This document shows, one piece after another, positions 10,936-22,793 of a stretch of DNA of 64,000 nt. Each line of letters opens with the position of its first letter. Position 1 is the first letter of the stretch. Source of the DNA: Xiphophorus maculatus (lineage: Eukaryota; Chordata; Actinopteri; Cyprinodontiformes; Poeciliidae); NCBI RefSeq assembly GCF_002775205.1, contig NC_036460.1, positions 2,501 to 66,500 on the forward strand. The letters are read 5' to 3'. A program made the translations under genes and the position numbers. The notes below the pieces were generated by a model that was not told the origin of the DNA, searched no databases, and saw only the letters and a list, made by a program, of their open reading frames with translations.

Positions 10936-11572
10936 CTAGTGGCGGGCACTGCTAGCTGAAACGTTAGCATTGCTAGCCCTGAACACTCATAAACATTAAT
11001 TCTGCTAACGCTAAACCTACACGGTATGTAGTTGAAGCTAATGCTAAAGCGCTAAACCAGCATGGTATGTAGCTGAGGCTAATGCTAAAGTGCTAAACCA
11101 GCATGGTATGTAGCTGAGGCTAATGCTAAAGTGCTAAACCAGCATGGTATGTAGCTGAAGCTAATGCTAAAGAGCTAAACCAGCATGGTGTGGCAGAAGC
11201 TAATGCTAAAGCACCAAATTTAACCATTACACCTCATTTATTCATTTGTTTTATACTTTCCAATTCCGACATAAAACTTCTTGTAAAAAGAGAGAAAAGG
11301 AGGACAGGAAATGGAACTGCTATGTAAACAAACTTCAAAATAAGAGCATGAATCTAAACATCCAACTCCCAACCAAAACTTCAACTCAGATGTTGAACTT
11401 TATTCAACTGAAAGTTTACAAAACAGCAAAGTAAATTAGCTATTTAAGATTTGATTTAGGGGAAGCTAAGTGGCTAAACAAAGTAAGCAAAACTTTGAAA
11501 ATGGTTTGCTAATTTTGTTAGCAAAAGGGCTAAGCAAAACATTTGTGAGGTTATTAGCACATTAGCCTCTGC
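10936..11572 (+). repeat. GCTAA-rich hAT-like element, best forward copy
   Basis: The most complete copy. It starts CTAGTGGCGGGCACTGCTAG (TIR-like), continues with an internal 41-bp tandem block (11036-11195), CATTTATTCATTTGTT, TTCAAAATAAGAGCATGAA, ACTTTATTCAACTGAAAG, GGGGAAGCTAAGTGGCTAA and ends ATTAGCACATTAGC. No transposase reading frame, so non-autonomous. Confidence 0.72.
11036..11195 (+). repeat. 41-bp tandem repeat, about four copies, inside the hAT-like element
   Basis: The unit is GCTGAGGCTAATGCTAAAGT followed by GCTAAACCAGCATGGTATGT and A. Neighbouring units differ by single bases (AAGCG/AAGTG, GAGG/GAAG). Other family copies carry one or two looser versions (for example near 26995-27085 and 8540-8710), so this looks like a subterminal repeat expanded in this copy. 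Confidence 0.85.
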
Positions 11573-11970
11573 TTAAAGTGGTTTCAGATTTGTTGTTCCC
11601 ATGTGAAACGAATTTTCAGTAGAATATCCTGAAATATCAATTAAGGAGAAGCAAAGAGCTCCTGGTTAGAACATCTCCTCCCCCTAGCTAGATAAAAACC
11701 AACAGGAAACTAGCCAGCAGATAGAGTCCCAGCCCCAGATAGCGTCACAGCTAACTAGGGTGCTAGCTCCAGTTAGCGTCGCAGCTTCAGTTAGCGTCGC
11801 AGCTAACTAGGGTGCTAGCTCCAGTTAGCGTCGCAGCTCCAGTTATTCATTCATTCATAAATGTCACAGTTTCAAACTAAATATTTAATTAGTGAACTGA
11901 ATATTTACTTTGTTAGATATTTAGCTTAGAGCTAAATATTTAGCTAATATGAAAATTCAGCTGCCAACAA
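11573..11970. repeat. short tandem GTTAGCGTCGCAGCT block and ATTTAGC palindromes
   Basis: About 11740-11850 has three to four loose repeats of CTAGCTCCAGTTAGCGTCGC. After it come ATATTTAGCTTAGAGCTAAATAT palindromes (within about 11915-11945). No gene. Confidence 0.6.
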
Positions 11971-12146
11971 CCAGAAGTGGACTACCAAAATAAAAGCTGG
12001 TCTCTGGCTTTTGAATCGCCTTGTCATCGTTTTCCTCTTTTCTTCTTCAACATTTCAGCTTAAAACTCTGAGCCGCTTTGAAGTCCAGATGTTTACCAGC
12101 AACGAAGGGAAAACACCCAGCTTTTATTTTGACAGTCCACATCCAC
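11971..12146. mobile_element. short TIR element (MITE), copy A
   Basis: Left end AAGTGGACTACCAAAATAAA and right end TTTTGACAGTCCACATCC are inverted repeats of about 27 bp, with CCAGC at the inner edges. A second copy with the same ends and similar internal length is at 36583-36791. Both sit in ATTTAGC-rich palindromic DNA, so the true element may be larger. Superfamily not assigned. Confidence 0.65.
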
Positions 12147-14599
12147 TTATCAGCAAGTGTGTTTAGTTTCTAAGGAGCTAATTAGTTAGCTTCCTAACTA
12201 AATATAGTTGGTATTTAGTTTGACTCTCCATACTGAACATGGTGAAAACCTGACCTGCTGCAGAACCCAGTTCACTTCTGAACCCGGTCAGCCGGATCTG
12301 CAGCTTTGGTTCTGCCTGATGATGTTCTGAACTCAGGCGGTCCAGAACTGCTGGGGTCACGGAGGGGTCACGGTGACGGCTGACTGTGTGTCTGCGTTCC
12401 TGCTTTATGACGGTCGATCGCCTGTTAAAACGCCTCTGGACGTCCATCTTGACGCGTTTCCATGGCGACTGCTGTACAGTATGTGTTGGCAGGCAGAGGC
12501 GAGAGCGGCTCCAGGAAACGTTTTTCCTGTAGCTCCTGGTCCGTTCAGCGGGACGGCTGGTTGGATCGGCCTGTTCAGACGTGAACCGGAGCCCACAGAT
12601 TTCTGGGAACGATTCGGTTCAACTCAGTTCAAACTGTTTTTTTCTCCAGGAGATGCTGAGGCTTCAAAGCAGCTCTTTGTCCATAAGCATGATGCAGGAA
12701 GCCGTAACCATGACGACGCGTCTCATCTTTCACTGCCAGCCACCAGGAAGTTCAGGCCGGTTGCTCCGACGACCAATCAGAGGCTGGCGCTGCCGTGATG
12801 TCACAACGGGGTTCATTTGTGCTTCTGTCACCTACAGGAAGCTGAAGTGACAGAACCAGTGGGGGGGGGGGGGGGTGGGGGGGGGGTTCTGCTTCATTCA
12901 TCTTCATCTTCATCTTCCTCTCATGACTCCATCCTGCAGAGCTTCAGTGAGGAAGAGGAGGAAGAGGAGGAGGCTGAGAGTGACAGATGAATGAAGAGGG
13001 ATAAACAGGCTTTAACCAGCCTCCATTATTCTGTTTGACTCCTCCGGACTCGGCCGGGTCGGCGGTCGGAACCGACCCGCTTCGCCCTGGAACTGGTCCA
13101 GAATCTGCTCCGTGTTTCAGGCGCGTCTGCAGGCCAGACCTGCTGGCTGCTGCTCGCATATTTCACTCAAATCCAAACCAGATCCTGGACTTTACTCATC
13201 AGTCCCACAACATCTGGAGGCAAACAGCCGCAGATTTCCTGCAGTCAGTGAAGGCACCATGGCGTTGGGCTTGCTGCGTTTCCCTCCTCCTTTTTCTAAA
13301 GTTTTCTCTTTTTTTAAGTTTGGACATTTAAGAAATTGAATCCCTTCTAACATGTCGACATGTTTCAGCCTGATGGGATCCACCTGATCAATAAAAACTC
13401 TTCCAGGTTCAGATCAAACATCAGCTTTTACAAAACGCTGGAGATTTTCAGTTCCCTCTTTTTATAAACCCAACTTAGCAGATTTAAAATCAGAGAAAAT
13501 GACTAAATTACTCAAATTAAACATAAAAGTACAGATTTATGGATGCAGACACCTTTAAGTGAATAGAGGACCAGAAGCTCCTGAGCGCCTCAAACAGTAA
13601 AAAACATCAAGAACTTTGTTTCTGTCAGTAAAACAGTTGGTTTGTTTCAGTTAAAGAGAAGAAAAATATTAAATTATGCAAATTAAAATGTATGAAACCT
13701 TTAGAAATCAATCAATATGCCACTAAGATGGTTTCACAAGATGCGCCAAACTTTTCTTTTGTTCGTCATTTTTTTCATTTTCAGTCTCTTGATTGAATTG
13801 TAATCTGCACAGACAGACAGTAGGAGGCGCTAGAGTACCTGTCCTTTTCCCTCTGGACAAAAACAACGACCTGAAGAAATATTTTTTCCAGTGTTTGTGG
13901 CTCAAGAGAGAATCTGGCTCTGATCCGAAACAAATAAATCTGCATGATGTTCCAGATGCTCCGCCTGCATTATTATTCATCTGCCCACAAAATGTCTGTG
14001 CAGCGAAATTTACCCTTTAACTTGAGCATATTTATGAATAAATCAACTTTTTTTCACCAAGTCTTTTATTCCGAGTCACATGCAGCTTTAATCTCAGGCC
14101 AGGCTGCTTCCTGTCGTCCCAAACTGGACCACTAGATGGCAGTGTGAGGCGCTAGAAGCACCTTTAAATATCTTGCTGCAAGTTAAAACTTAGTTACAGA
14201 TTATATGAGTAAATAAATTCATAAAAGTTGTTTATCAGACAGATTTGCCAGGTGGATCAGATGCAGTAAAATCTGAATTTCCTTTGGGATTAAATTAAAT
14301 TATGCCGGTAAATAAGTGCCAGGCTCGGGGTTAATCAGTGACGCGTCCTGCGACCTCAAACTAATTTCAATGTGAAATCAAAGTCATTCAGAGACCAAAA
14401 AGAGGAGAAAAGGGCAGAAAGTTTGGAGAAAAGAAGAAAGAAACTCATTGATCTGCTTAAAACCAGCAGAGATCCAGAACACCAGCCCGTCAGAACCAGC
14501 AGAATTCATTATTTTACAGCCTCAAATCATCTGGAAAATTCTGGAAATGTGTTGGTTTTGTTCATATTTAGCAACTTGCGTGGAAAAAGATTCCGTTTG
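12147..14599. other. intergenic, no supported gene
   Basis: Contains a G-homopolymer (12862-12887) and small GC-rich patches (12530-12600, 13040-13110). ORFs here have no recognisable domain and no paired splice sites I can support. Confidence 0.5.
12862..12887 (+). repeat. poly-G tract interrupted by a single T
   Basis: A run of 13 or more G, one T, then about 10 G. It could form a G-quadruplex on the plus strand, and its exact length is prone to sequencing error. Confidence 0.95.
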
Positions 14600-14850
14600 T
14601 TTCTCCACTTACTGGTGGCAGACATGTTGGCGGTTCGGTCCGGCGGCTTGACCCGGGCTGGGAGCGCCCAAAGCGGGGAGAGGGAGTCGGCAGAGACCGG
14701 TCAGAATCCCGCAGCTGGCTGCACTGAATGCGCCTCTAATGTGCGCAACGGCGGGAGTCCCCGAGCGGCCCCGAGGGGCGTTCAGGGACACTCTGACAAC
14801 AGATTCATTTATGCTGTTTTAAACTCTGCTGGCGCGGGGAGACCGTGAAG
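14600..14850. promoter_or_regulatory. CpG-rich block
   Basis: CpG-dense sequence (GGTTCGGTCCGGCGG, GCGCAACGGCGGGAG, GAGCGGCCCCGAGGGGCG) within AT-rich surroundings. No coding exon could be assigned. It could be an orphan CpG island; function not shown. Confidence 0.25.
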
Positions 14851-17800
14851 TGGTCATACTGAAAGTTTAACCTTCCACCCATAACAATACTCAAAAACCA
14901 GATTTAAAACTTTTTATAGATATTAGATTTTTTTTTCTTTAATAGTGACTTTCCTGAATTAAAAACTTGTTGTCATGGTAACAGATACACGGGAGAGACA
15001 AGAAATGATTTATTTGTGTGTTTACTGCAAACATCCATCAGGTGACCCAAAAGCAACCAGAACCAAAATGTTTTACAAGCTTTTAAACGCAGCAGTTAGC
15101 AGCTGAATCTCAGATTTCCTACGGTCCCTGAAGGGCTCTCCAACAGTCACACTGATATTTCTAATACAGAAAACAAATCCAGAAATAAAAATTCAGTGTT
15201 TTTATGAAGAATTAATGTTTGTTTTGAACGTTTTCGGTCCAAACTCTGGAAATGTTCCGGTTCTGGACTGAAAACTGTAAAATGAGAGGAAAGTTTGGAT
15301 CAGGACGTTTCTGATGGGCTTTTAATAATAATAATGTTCATAATAATATGATTTGTGTGTCACTCTGCGGTTCCACCTGATGGGTAGAAGCATGGGCGGT
15401 TCTAGACGGGGGCCAGCAGGGGGCCGGGCCCCACAGAACTGATCATCAGTAATTCCTTACAGCGATATGCGTTGCCACAGAAACCAGAGTTAATTAGTCC
15501 CTTATTGAACTAATTTCATTTTTTACCTTCGCAGCTTTACTTTAAAGTTGAATTAAAGCTTAAAGTGGCAACTGATTCATACGATATATACATATAAATA
15601 TTATTTAAAAATGTATTATCAAAGCCAGTTTTCCTTCATAGTGTTCCTGAATGTAATATGAATATTTATACAATATTTCCACCAACTGAGCTTCACTCAA
15701 CCGTGGATTTCTCTCCTGATCTGCTAGTCTGCAGCTCAACAGCCAATCATGTGTGGTTGCTAGGCAAATTTAATAAATATCTGGCCAATCAGAGTCACTC
15801 AATTAAATATACATAAAATCATTTGTTCTTTATAATCAGTTACTAATGTTGCTCTGGTTAGCATGGTGCTAATTCTGCTCTGGTTAGCATGATGCTAATT
15901 CTGCTCTGGTTAGCATGATGCCAATGGTGTTCTTGATAAATGTTGCTAAGATTTCTTTATTTAAATTGTTAATGATGATTTGATGATTAAATTCTGCATA
16001 TTTTGCAGGACGTTAGCTTGTAGCTAATTTGACCCTTTGTGTTATTTTGCTGTAATAACGTATTATCGTGGATTATTTTCATTTTCCAGCCTTCATCTGA
16101 ACATTTAAACTCGTCTACGGAGGGAAACGTAGCCGCCTCTGATCGCGGCTCAGCTCATTTATGAAACCTTGAAATATTCCCTGGTTAAAAACCTTTGACT
16201 CGTCCCGGTAAATTTGCTGAGGAAGGATCAGGAATGTTTCTGTGCTGCAGTGAACTGATCGGATCTCTGCCTCAGAGTCCAGCAGAACCTCGTTCCTGTC
16301 ATCGATCAACAGAACGCTGTTCACACCTCATGTCTCTATTCACACCCAGATCAGGACTTTATATTGACTTTCATTCATTTTGGTAAATTTACTTACGCCC
16401 TAACCAAACGGTTAGCCCAACATGACCTTTGACCTTTGTGTTCCTGGTTCAGCTCAGCTTCCTGTCCAGCTGTGATGCAGAGCAGCAAATTATTCTGTGC
16501 TCATAAATACCATGTTGTTTTAAACTAGCGCTAAGACGTTAGCATAGCTATCGTTTACTATTGTATCTCAATGCTTAGCTGAGTTAGCTTGTAGCTAGCA
16601 GAGCCATCTCCGTTCCCACCGGCAGCCTCTGGTTCCGGTTCTGTTCTCTTCTTAAAGGCAGTTTTTAATTAAGCCTGAGAATGTGTAAAACGTTTTAGGT
16701 TGCAGATAAATGTTGTCCTGGAAAACATCTGCAGGGTTGTTTTCATCCCTGAGACCCGCTCGGGTCGTCCAGAACCGCCAGGCTCTGTCTCACTCCGGTT
16801 CTGGACATTAATGATGTTCCTACTGACAGCAGAGGGGCCGAAATCCGTCATGGTGAGGAATTACATGTGTGCTCTCAGAACCTGGATCAGTACCCGGACC
16901 GGTTGACCTCTGGGGTCACGGAGGTCATGGCAGACTGACCCCCCAGAGGAAACCTTCCCAGCATCCTCCACTCTGCCACCAGGCGGCGCTACGCTGGGAC
17001 AGTAAAGTTCGAGCTGCAACAAGACAAAACAACAGAAATGACTGAAAAATCTTGTAGTTTTGTTTTAAAGAGTCAGCAGAGGAAAGGTCAGAGGTCAGCT
17101 GTTCTTCTTCTTCCAGGCAGTGAAGGGTTAAACTGATTCTGCTGTTTATGAACATCAACAGACTCAGGTTCTGTTTCAGCTAAATAAAACCCGTCATTAT
17201 GAATAAATCTGCTTCTAAAGTGATTTCCACATCAGTCTAAGAACAGTGTTCCTGACACGCAGCCCTGAGGAACACAAAGGTTTAACCCTTTCTACAGATT
17301 TCTGTTTTCTTGGAGGAGCTTTGTGTAAACGATTGTATTTTAAAAATGAAAGATATCATATCATTTTAATGTGCAGCTTGAAAATCAGCTAGAAGTCAAA
17401 CAGAGCAGCTCTGGTCAGATTTCAGGTTAAACTCTGAAGGCGTCTGAAGTCAAACTGCTGCTGAAAGAGGAAAGCTGTCCTGCTGAGTCAGTGGTTCAAA
17501 TTTATTAAAAGGTGTTTTTGTGGATTGAATCAGGTCAGTCGGTCACGAAAGGAGAAGTTCTTACAGTCAAAGGGCTGAGAGCTGCTTTTCTTTTGCTCTG
17601 GTCGTTGGTTCATCCTGGTTTCACAACAGGGAAGAATCGAAAGTTTGAACATCAACTCTTCATGAAAAAAGGGTTTCTGCTATTAACAACTATTCCTGGA
17701 TTCATTTGGTCACTAGTTGAAAAATGTCCAGCAGATTGAGAAGGAAGGAGGTTTGTTTTTAGATCAGAAGAAAACTGAGCCATAAATGCGTCAGCAGAAG

Positions 17801-18410
17801 ATTCCTCTACCTGCCAGCTAGGAAGGAAAGCGTCTGAAACGAGGTCGGTTTCCTCCGACTCTCCGTGTCTGAAGGAAAACTGGTGAGGAAAGGAGGAAAC
17901 GCGGCTCAGCTCTGCTCAGAGGAGATAGAAGAACCGATGAGTCACTGCAGCCAAACATCTCTGCAGCTCCACAAAAAACACAACGACTCAACGTCTGCAG
18001 GCTCCGATCGGCACATTTTAAATCTCCTCAAGGAGAAATTAAAGTTCTGTCCAGAGTCCAACAGCTGACCGGATCCCAGTCGCCATAAACCAGTATTCCA
18101 GCTGGCAGACTGGAAAACCAAGGAGCCAATAAAGAAAATATCATTTTTATGGTCTGGACATTTTCACAGGACTTTAGCTGGTTGCCAGATTGGGACGGAA
18201 ATAAGGATCCAGAAACAAACAGAACATCTGCTGAATGTGATCCTGCAGAAAGACAAACCCGCTGTCATGATTCAGCAGCAAGGAAGAGAGAAAACCGGCC
18301 AGAACCAGAGCCGACCCAACAGAACACAAAGGCCCGACTCACCTTCTCCAGAAAACCCGTCATGATGAGACGTTAGCAAACGTCTGGAAGTTAAAACTCA
18401 TAACGACCAG
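14851..18410. other. intergenic, no supported gene
   Basis: Holds a 26-bp tandem repeat (15851-15930, about three copies of CTCTGGTTAGCATGATGCTA plus ATTCTG), a palindromic GGGGGCCGGGCCCC motif near 15419, and a GCTAGC-rich patch at 16525-16605 that may be a decayed hAT-like fragment. Short ORFs are unsupported. Confidence 0.5.
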
Positions 18411-18858
18411 CAGTGAACTAGCTTCTGCTAATCCGCTAACAGAGAAGCTAATTTTTCATTTAGCGCGCTTAGCGTCCCTCAATTTAATACTTCAGGATAA
18501 ATTCTAATTATCTCGGCTGATTTGTGAAAATTCAGCTGGATAAAGTTTGAAGTTTTGGTGATAAACTTATGAATTCTTCAAGTATTTAGATGTTTATGCT
18601 TTTTATTTAAAACAAGAAACAAGCAGGAGCAAAATACAAGATATAAACATTTTATGTAGGTTATAAAAAAACATGTAAAATGATGATATAAAAATTAATC
18701 TGCTGCTTGAGGGTTAAAGTCTTTCAAGGGTAGATATAATTTGAATTGATGTTAGCGCTTTAGCATTAGCTTTAGCTATATGCTATGTTGGTGAAGCGAG
18801 TTAGCATAGCTAATCTTTATGATGAGTGCTTTTAGCTAACCTCTTAGCTAGCCACCGC
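18411..18858 (-). repeat. GCTAA-rich hAT-like element, reverse copy
   Basis: Begins CAGTGAACTAGCTTCTGCTA, contains CTAACAGAGAAGCTAATTTT, TTCAGCTGGATAAAGTTTGA and TTAGCATTAGCTTTAGCTA, and ends TTAGCTAGCCACCGCC, matching the inverted start of the other copies. A Tc1 relic directly abuts its right end. Confidence 0.65.
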
Positions 18859-19095
18859 CTTGGTGGTGGCAGTATGATGCTCTGGGCCGGCCTGGACGCC
18901 TCTCCAGCAGAACTAAAACACACCAGCAAGTCCGCTTGAAGGTTTGGAGTGGCCTAGTCAAAGTCTGGATTTAAGTCTAGTCATCCTGTGGAACGACCTT
19001 TAACCTGCTGGGAAACCTTCAAATGTGTCTGAATGAAATCAACTCAGTAAAGTAGAGAGGGTCAAAGTTCATCCACAGCGATGCCAAAGACCCTT
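18859..19095 (+). pseudogene. Tc1/mariner transposase relic (C-terminal part)
   Basis: Frame fragments read GGGSMMLWAG, typical of the Tc1 catalytic-domain GGGSVMVWG region, followed about 85 bp later by the AGTGGCCTAGTCAAAGTCTG segment that corresponds to the WPSQSPDL motif, here with stop codons and frame changes. Catalytic residues upstream are missing and no terminal repeat was found. A decayed, non-functional fragment. Confidence 0.65.
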
Positions 19096-20205
19096 TAGCT
19101 GCTAGCTGCTAGCAACTAGCTGCTGCAGAGGAGGAACGGGTTGAAAGGCCGAGAGGCGAATATTTCCAGACCAGACGGGTCTGGGTGGGTTTTCTGAACC
19201 CGGATCAGAATTTAAAATAGGTTTTTAAAAACCCAGCAGAATCTGAAAGGAGGTGAAAACTTTCCTCTGCTTTCAGTTCTCTGATGAAGTCATGATGAGC
19301 CGTTAGCAGCCTGTCTCCATGACCCCGTCATGACCCCTCCATGACCCTTCCATGACCCCGTCATGACCCCTCCATGACCCTTCCATGACCCCGTCCCGTT
19401 GGTGTCGTTCTCTCTGTTGCCCCATCAGAAGATTTTCGTTTGTTTCGTTTGTTTGTTTCGTTTATCCAGGTGAGTTTTTACCAATAATTTCTCATCTCTC
19501 TGATGGGCAGGAAGATCAAAGAAACTTTATAAACAACAAACATTATCATCACTGTAAAATATAACATTAAAACACTGGAAAATAAAAATACTTACATTTT
19601 CAGCTGAAATGTGTTTCTTGTTAAAAACCTTTAAAGCTTCATATCGACAGAATAATCAGCTTCATTTTGACTTCAGAATTTAATATTCCTCCATACTTGA
19701 TTTAATTTTGGGAACATTGAGCATAATGTGTTGCTATAGCAACGACACGGATAAACCCAACAGACGTTTATTAGGAGGATCCTGCTGGTTCTGAGCCGCC
19801 AGCAGCCGGGTTCTGCTGGTTTAAACCCACCTTTCATGGATCTCACTGTCAGAACCGAACAGAACCACACAACCCGGCCCGAAGATGCGGTTCTTACCTT
19901 TTCACTAAGAGAAATCCAGTCAGGTGGAGGACATCTCTGGTTCTGGTTCCTCTCTGGTTCCCCTTGATGTTCCTACAGGATCCAAACCCGGTTCCTTCCT
20001 CAATCGGCCCAGAACACCAGATCCTGCTGAGTTCCTCAAGATCCTTCAGCTTCTTCCACTGGGTTCTCCTGGTTCTGCAGCTCCGTCGGTCCAAAGCCTC
20101 CTCTCCTGGTTCTGCTCCCTGTGAGCTCTGCTCCTTGTTTCCTGTTTGTTTTATTTTCTTGCTGCAGCAGGAAATGGTCATCTCTTCCCTTTCCTGTCCC
20201 AGGAG

Positions 20206-20209
<4 letters not shown>
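19096..20209. other. intergenic with short tandem repeat
   Basis: At about 19317-19395 a 33-bp unit (GACCCCGTCATGACCCCTCC + ATGACCCTTCCAT) is repeated about 2.3 times. (GTTTGTTTC)n lies near 19437-19462. The rest shows no supported gene. Confidence 0.6.
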
Positions 20210-20250
<41 letters not shown>

Positions 20251-20259
20251 ACACACACT
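20210..20259 (+). repeat. (CA)n microsatellite
   Basis: Nearly pure CA dinucleotides with one CATA interruption. Confidence 0.97.
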
Positions 20260-20393
20260 CATGACACCATTGGTTACCTAATTATCCTCGGCTCCAGTAG
20301 CTGATTCATTGAGGTGAGTTGAGACGGTTTCTTCTTTCTGACCTCAGATGACGGAGCTTCTGGAGGGACTAAAATAAAATAAAAACGGTATTT

Positions 20394-22215
20394 ACAGTGG
20401 GAACACGGTGGGAACACGGTGGGAACACGGTGGGAACACGGTGGGAACACAGTGAGAAGACAGCGGGAACACGGTGGGAACACGGTGAGAACACGGTGGG
20501 AACACGGTGGGAACACGGTGAGAACACAGTGGGAACACGGTGGGAACACGGTGGGAACACAGTGGGAACACGGTGGGAACACGGTGGGAACACAGTGAGA
20601 ACACAGTGGGAACACAGTGAGAACACAGTGGGAACACAGTGGGAACACAGTGGGAACACAGTGAAAACATAGTGGGAACACAGTGGGAACACGGTGAGAA
20701 CACGGTGGGAACACAGTGAGAACACGGTGGGAACACGGTGGGAACACAGTGAGAAGACTTCGAGAACACAGTGGGAACACAGTGGGAACACGGTGAGAAC
20801 ACAGTGGGAACACAGTGGGAACACAGTGAGAACACAGTGGGAACACGGTGGGAACACAGTGAGAACACAGTGGGAACACAGTGGGAACACAGTGAAAACA
20901 CAGTGGGAACACAATGAGAACACGGTGGGAACACGGTGGGAACACAGTGGGAACACGGTGGGAACACGATGGGAACACAGTGAGAACACAGTGGGAACAC
21001 GGTGAGAACACGGTGGGAACACGGTGGGAACACGGTGAGAACACAGTGAGAACACGGTGGGAACACGGTGGGAACACGGTGGGAACACAGTGAGAAGACA
21101 GTGGGAACACGGTGAGAACACGGTGGGAACACGGTGAGAACACGGTGGGAACACGGTGGGAACACGGTGGGAACACAGTGGGAACACAGTGAGAACACGG
21201 TGGGAACACGGTGGGAACACAGTGGGAACACAGTGGGAACACAGTGAGAACACGGTGGGAACACGATGGGAACACAGTGAGAACACAGTGGGAACACGGT
21301 GGGAACACGGTGGGAACACGGTGGGAACACAGTGAGAACACGGTGAGAACACGGTAGGAACACGGTAGGAACACAGTGGGAACACGGTGGGAACACGGTG
21401 GGAACACAGTGGGAACACGGTGGGAACACAGTGAGAACACAGTGGGAACACAGTGAGAACACGGTGAGAACACGGTGGGAACACGGTGGGAACACAGTGA
21501 GAACACGGTGGGAACACGGTGGGAACACAGTGAGAAGACTTCGAGAACACAGTGGGAACACAGTGAGAACACAGTGGGAACACAGTGAGAACACAGTGGG
21601 AACACGGTGGGAACATGGTGGGAACACAGTGAGAACACAGTGGGAACACAGTGAAAACACTTCGAGAACACAGTGGGAACACAGTGGGAACACAGTGAGA
21701 ACACAGTGGGAACACAGTGGGAACACGGTGGGAACACAGTGAAAACACAGTGGGAACACAGTGAGAACACTTCGAGAACACAATGGGAACACAGTGGGAA
21801 CACAGTGAGAACACAGTGAGAACACAGTGGGAACACGGTGGGAACACAGTGGGAACACGGTGGGAACACAGTGGGAACACATTGGGAACACTTCGAGAAC
21901 ACAGTGAGAACACTTCGAGAACACAGTGGGAACACCGTGAGAACACAGTGGGAACACTTCGAGAACACAGTGGGAACACAGTGAGAACACAGTGGGAACA
22001 CGGTGAGAACACAGTGGGAACACATCGAGAACACAGTGGGAACACTTTGAGAACACAGTGGGAACACAGTGGGAACACTTCGAGAACACAGTGGGAACAC
22101 AGTCAGAACACAGTGGGAACACTTTGAGAACACAGTGGGAACACAGTGAGAACACAGTGAGAACACGGTGGGAACACAGTGAGAACACAGTGGGAACACT
22201 TCAAGAACACAGTTG
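20394..22215 (+). repeat. 11-bp minisatellite, about 165 copies
   Basis: The unit is GGGAACACRGT, with variants GAGAACACRGT, GAGAAGACAGT, AAAACACAGT and a CTTCGAGAACA spacer that becomes frequent towards the right end. Because 11 is not a multiple of 3 and the unit lacks a minus-strand stop in any register, all three minus frames stay open (about 570-640 codons), giving an 11-residue repeat such as VPTVFPLCSHC. These frames are by-products of the repeat, not genes: no domain, no splice context, and the variants segregate by DNA unit rather than by codon. The right edge merges into the terminus of a hAT-like copy. Confidence 0.95.
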
Positions 22216-22400
22216 GGACACTTCTGCTAATCCAATAATGGTAGAGCTCATTTTTCTATTTAGCGCTTTTGCTAACTTTGAAAGCATTTAGCGTCCTTAG
22301 CTTCCCCTAAATTAATTTTCTGGGCTGTTTTGTAAACTTTCAGTTGAATAAAGTTCCACATCTGTGTTGAAGTTTTAATATAAATGCCTGCCACACTATT
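22210..22400 (-). repeat. GCTAA-rich hAT-like element, reverse fragment at the minisatellite edge
   Basis: Starts CAGTTGGGACACTTCTGCTA, contains TTAGCGTCCTTAGCTTCCCC and ACTTTCAGTTGAATAAAGTT, and breaks off near 22400. Its first bases overlap the last minisatellite units. Confidence 0.7.
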
Positions 22401-22793
22401 CAGAATATTAACTGAGATCCTGCTGGGATGTGCTGCTCCAGCTGGATAACTTATGGCTGTTAGCAGCTGAATTAATGTTCCTGTTTCCGTGTGATATACT
22501 GCTGGAATAACAACACACTCCTTTCCTCCTGGCGTTCCTTCACGGAGCGGCGGGATAAGATTTCCCTCCATTAAAATGTGATGAGAGATTTTTGGGGCCT
22601 CCAGCCGACTGGACCTCCGTCCTGCAGCTAAAACCTGCAGGAACAGACGGAACCAGAACCGGGACAGAACCAGCAGCTTTCTGTTGTCCCTAAAACCCCT
22701 TTTTACTTCGTCTGGTTGCTCTGAAACTGTTGATTCTGACCGTCCTGCTTGTTCACATGAACTTTATCACCAAGAGGACAGACTCAGGCCCAG
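22401..22793. other. intergenic, no feature recognised
   Basis: No supported ORF or repeat. Confidence 0.5.

Noticed and set aside
20274-22199. 641-, 598- and 569-codon minus-strand ORFs with FPLCSHCVPTV repeats
   Set aside because: They are three frames of the same 11-bp minisatellite; variation follows the DNA unit, not codons, and there is no domain or splice context.
20394-22215. CRISPR-like array
   Set aside because: Direct tandem 11-bp units with no spacers, in a vertebrate genome.
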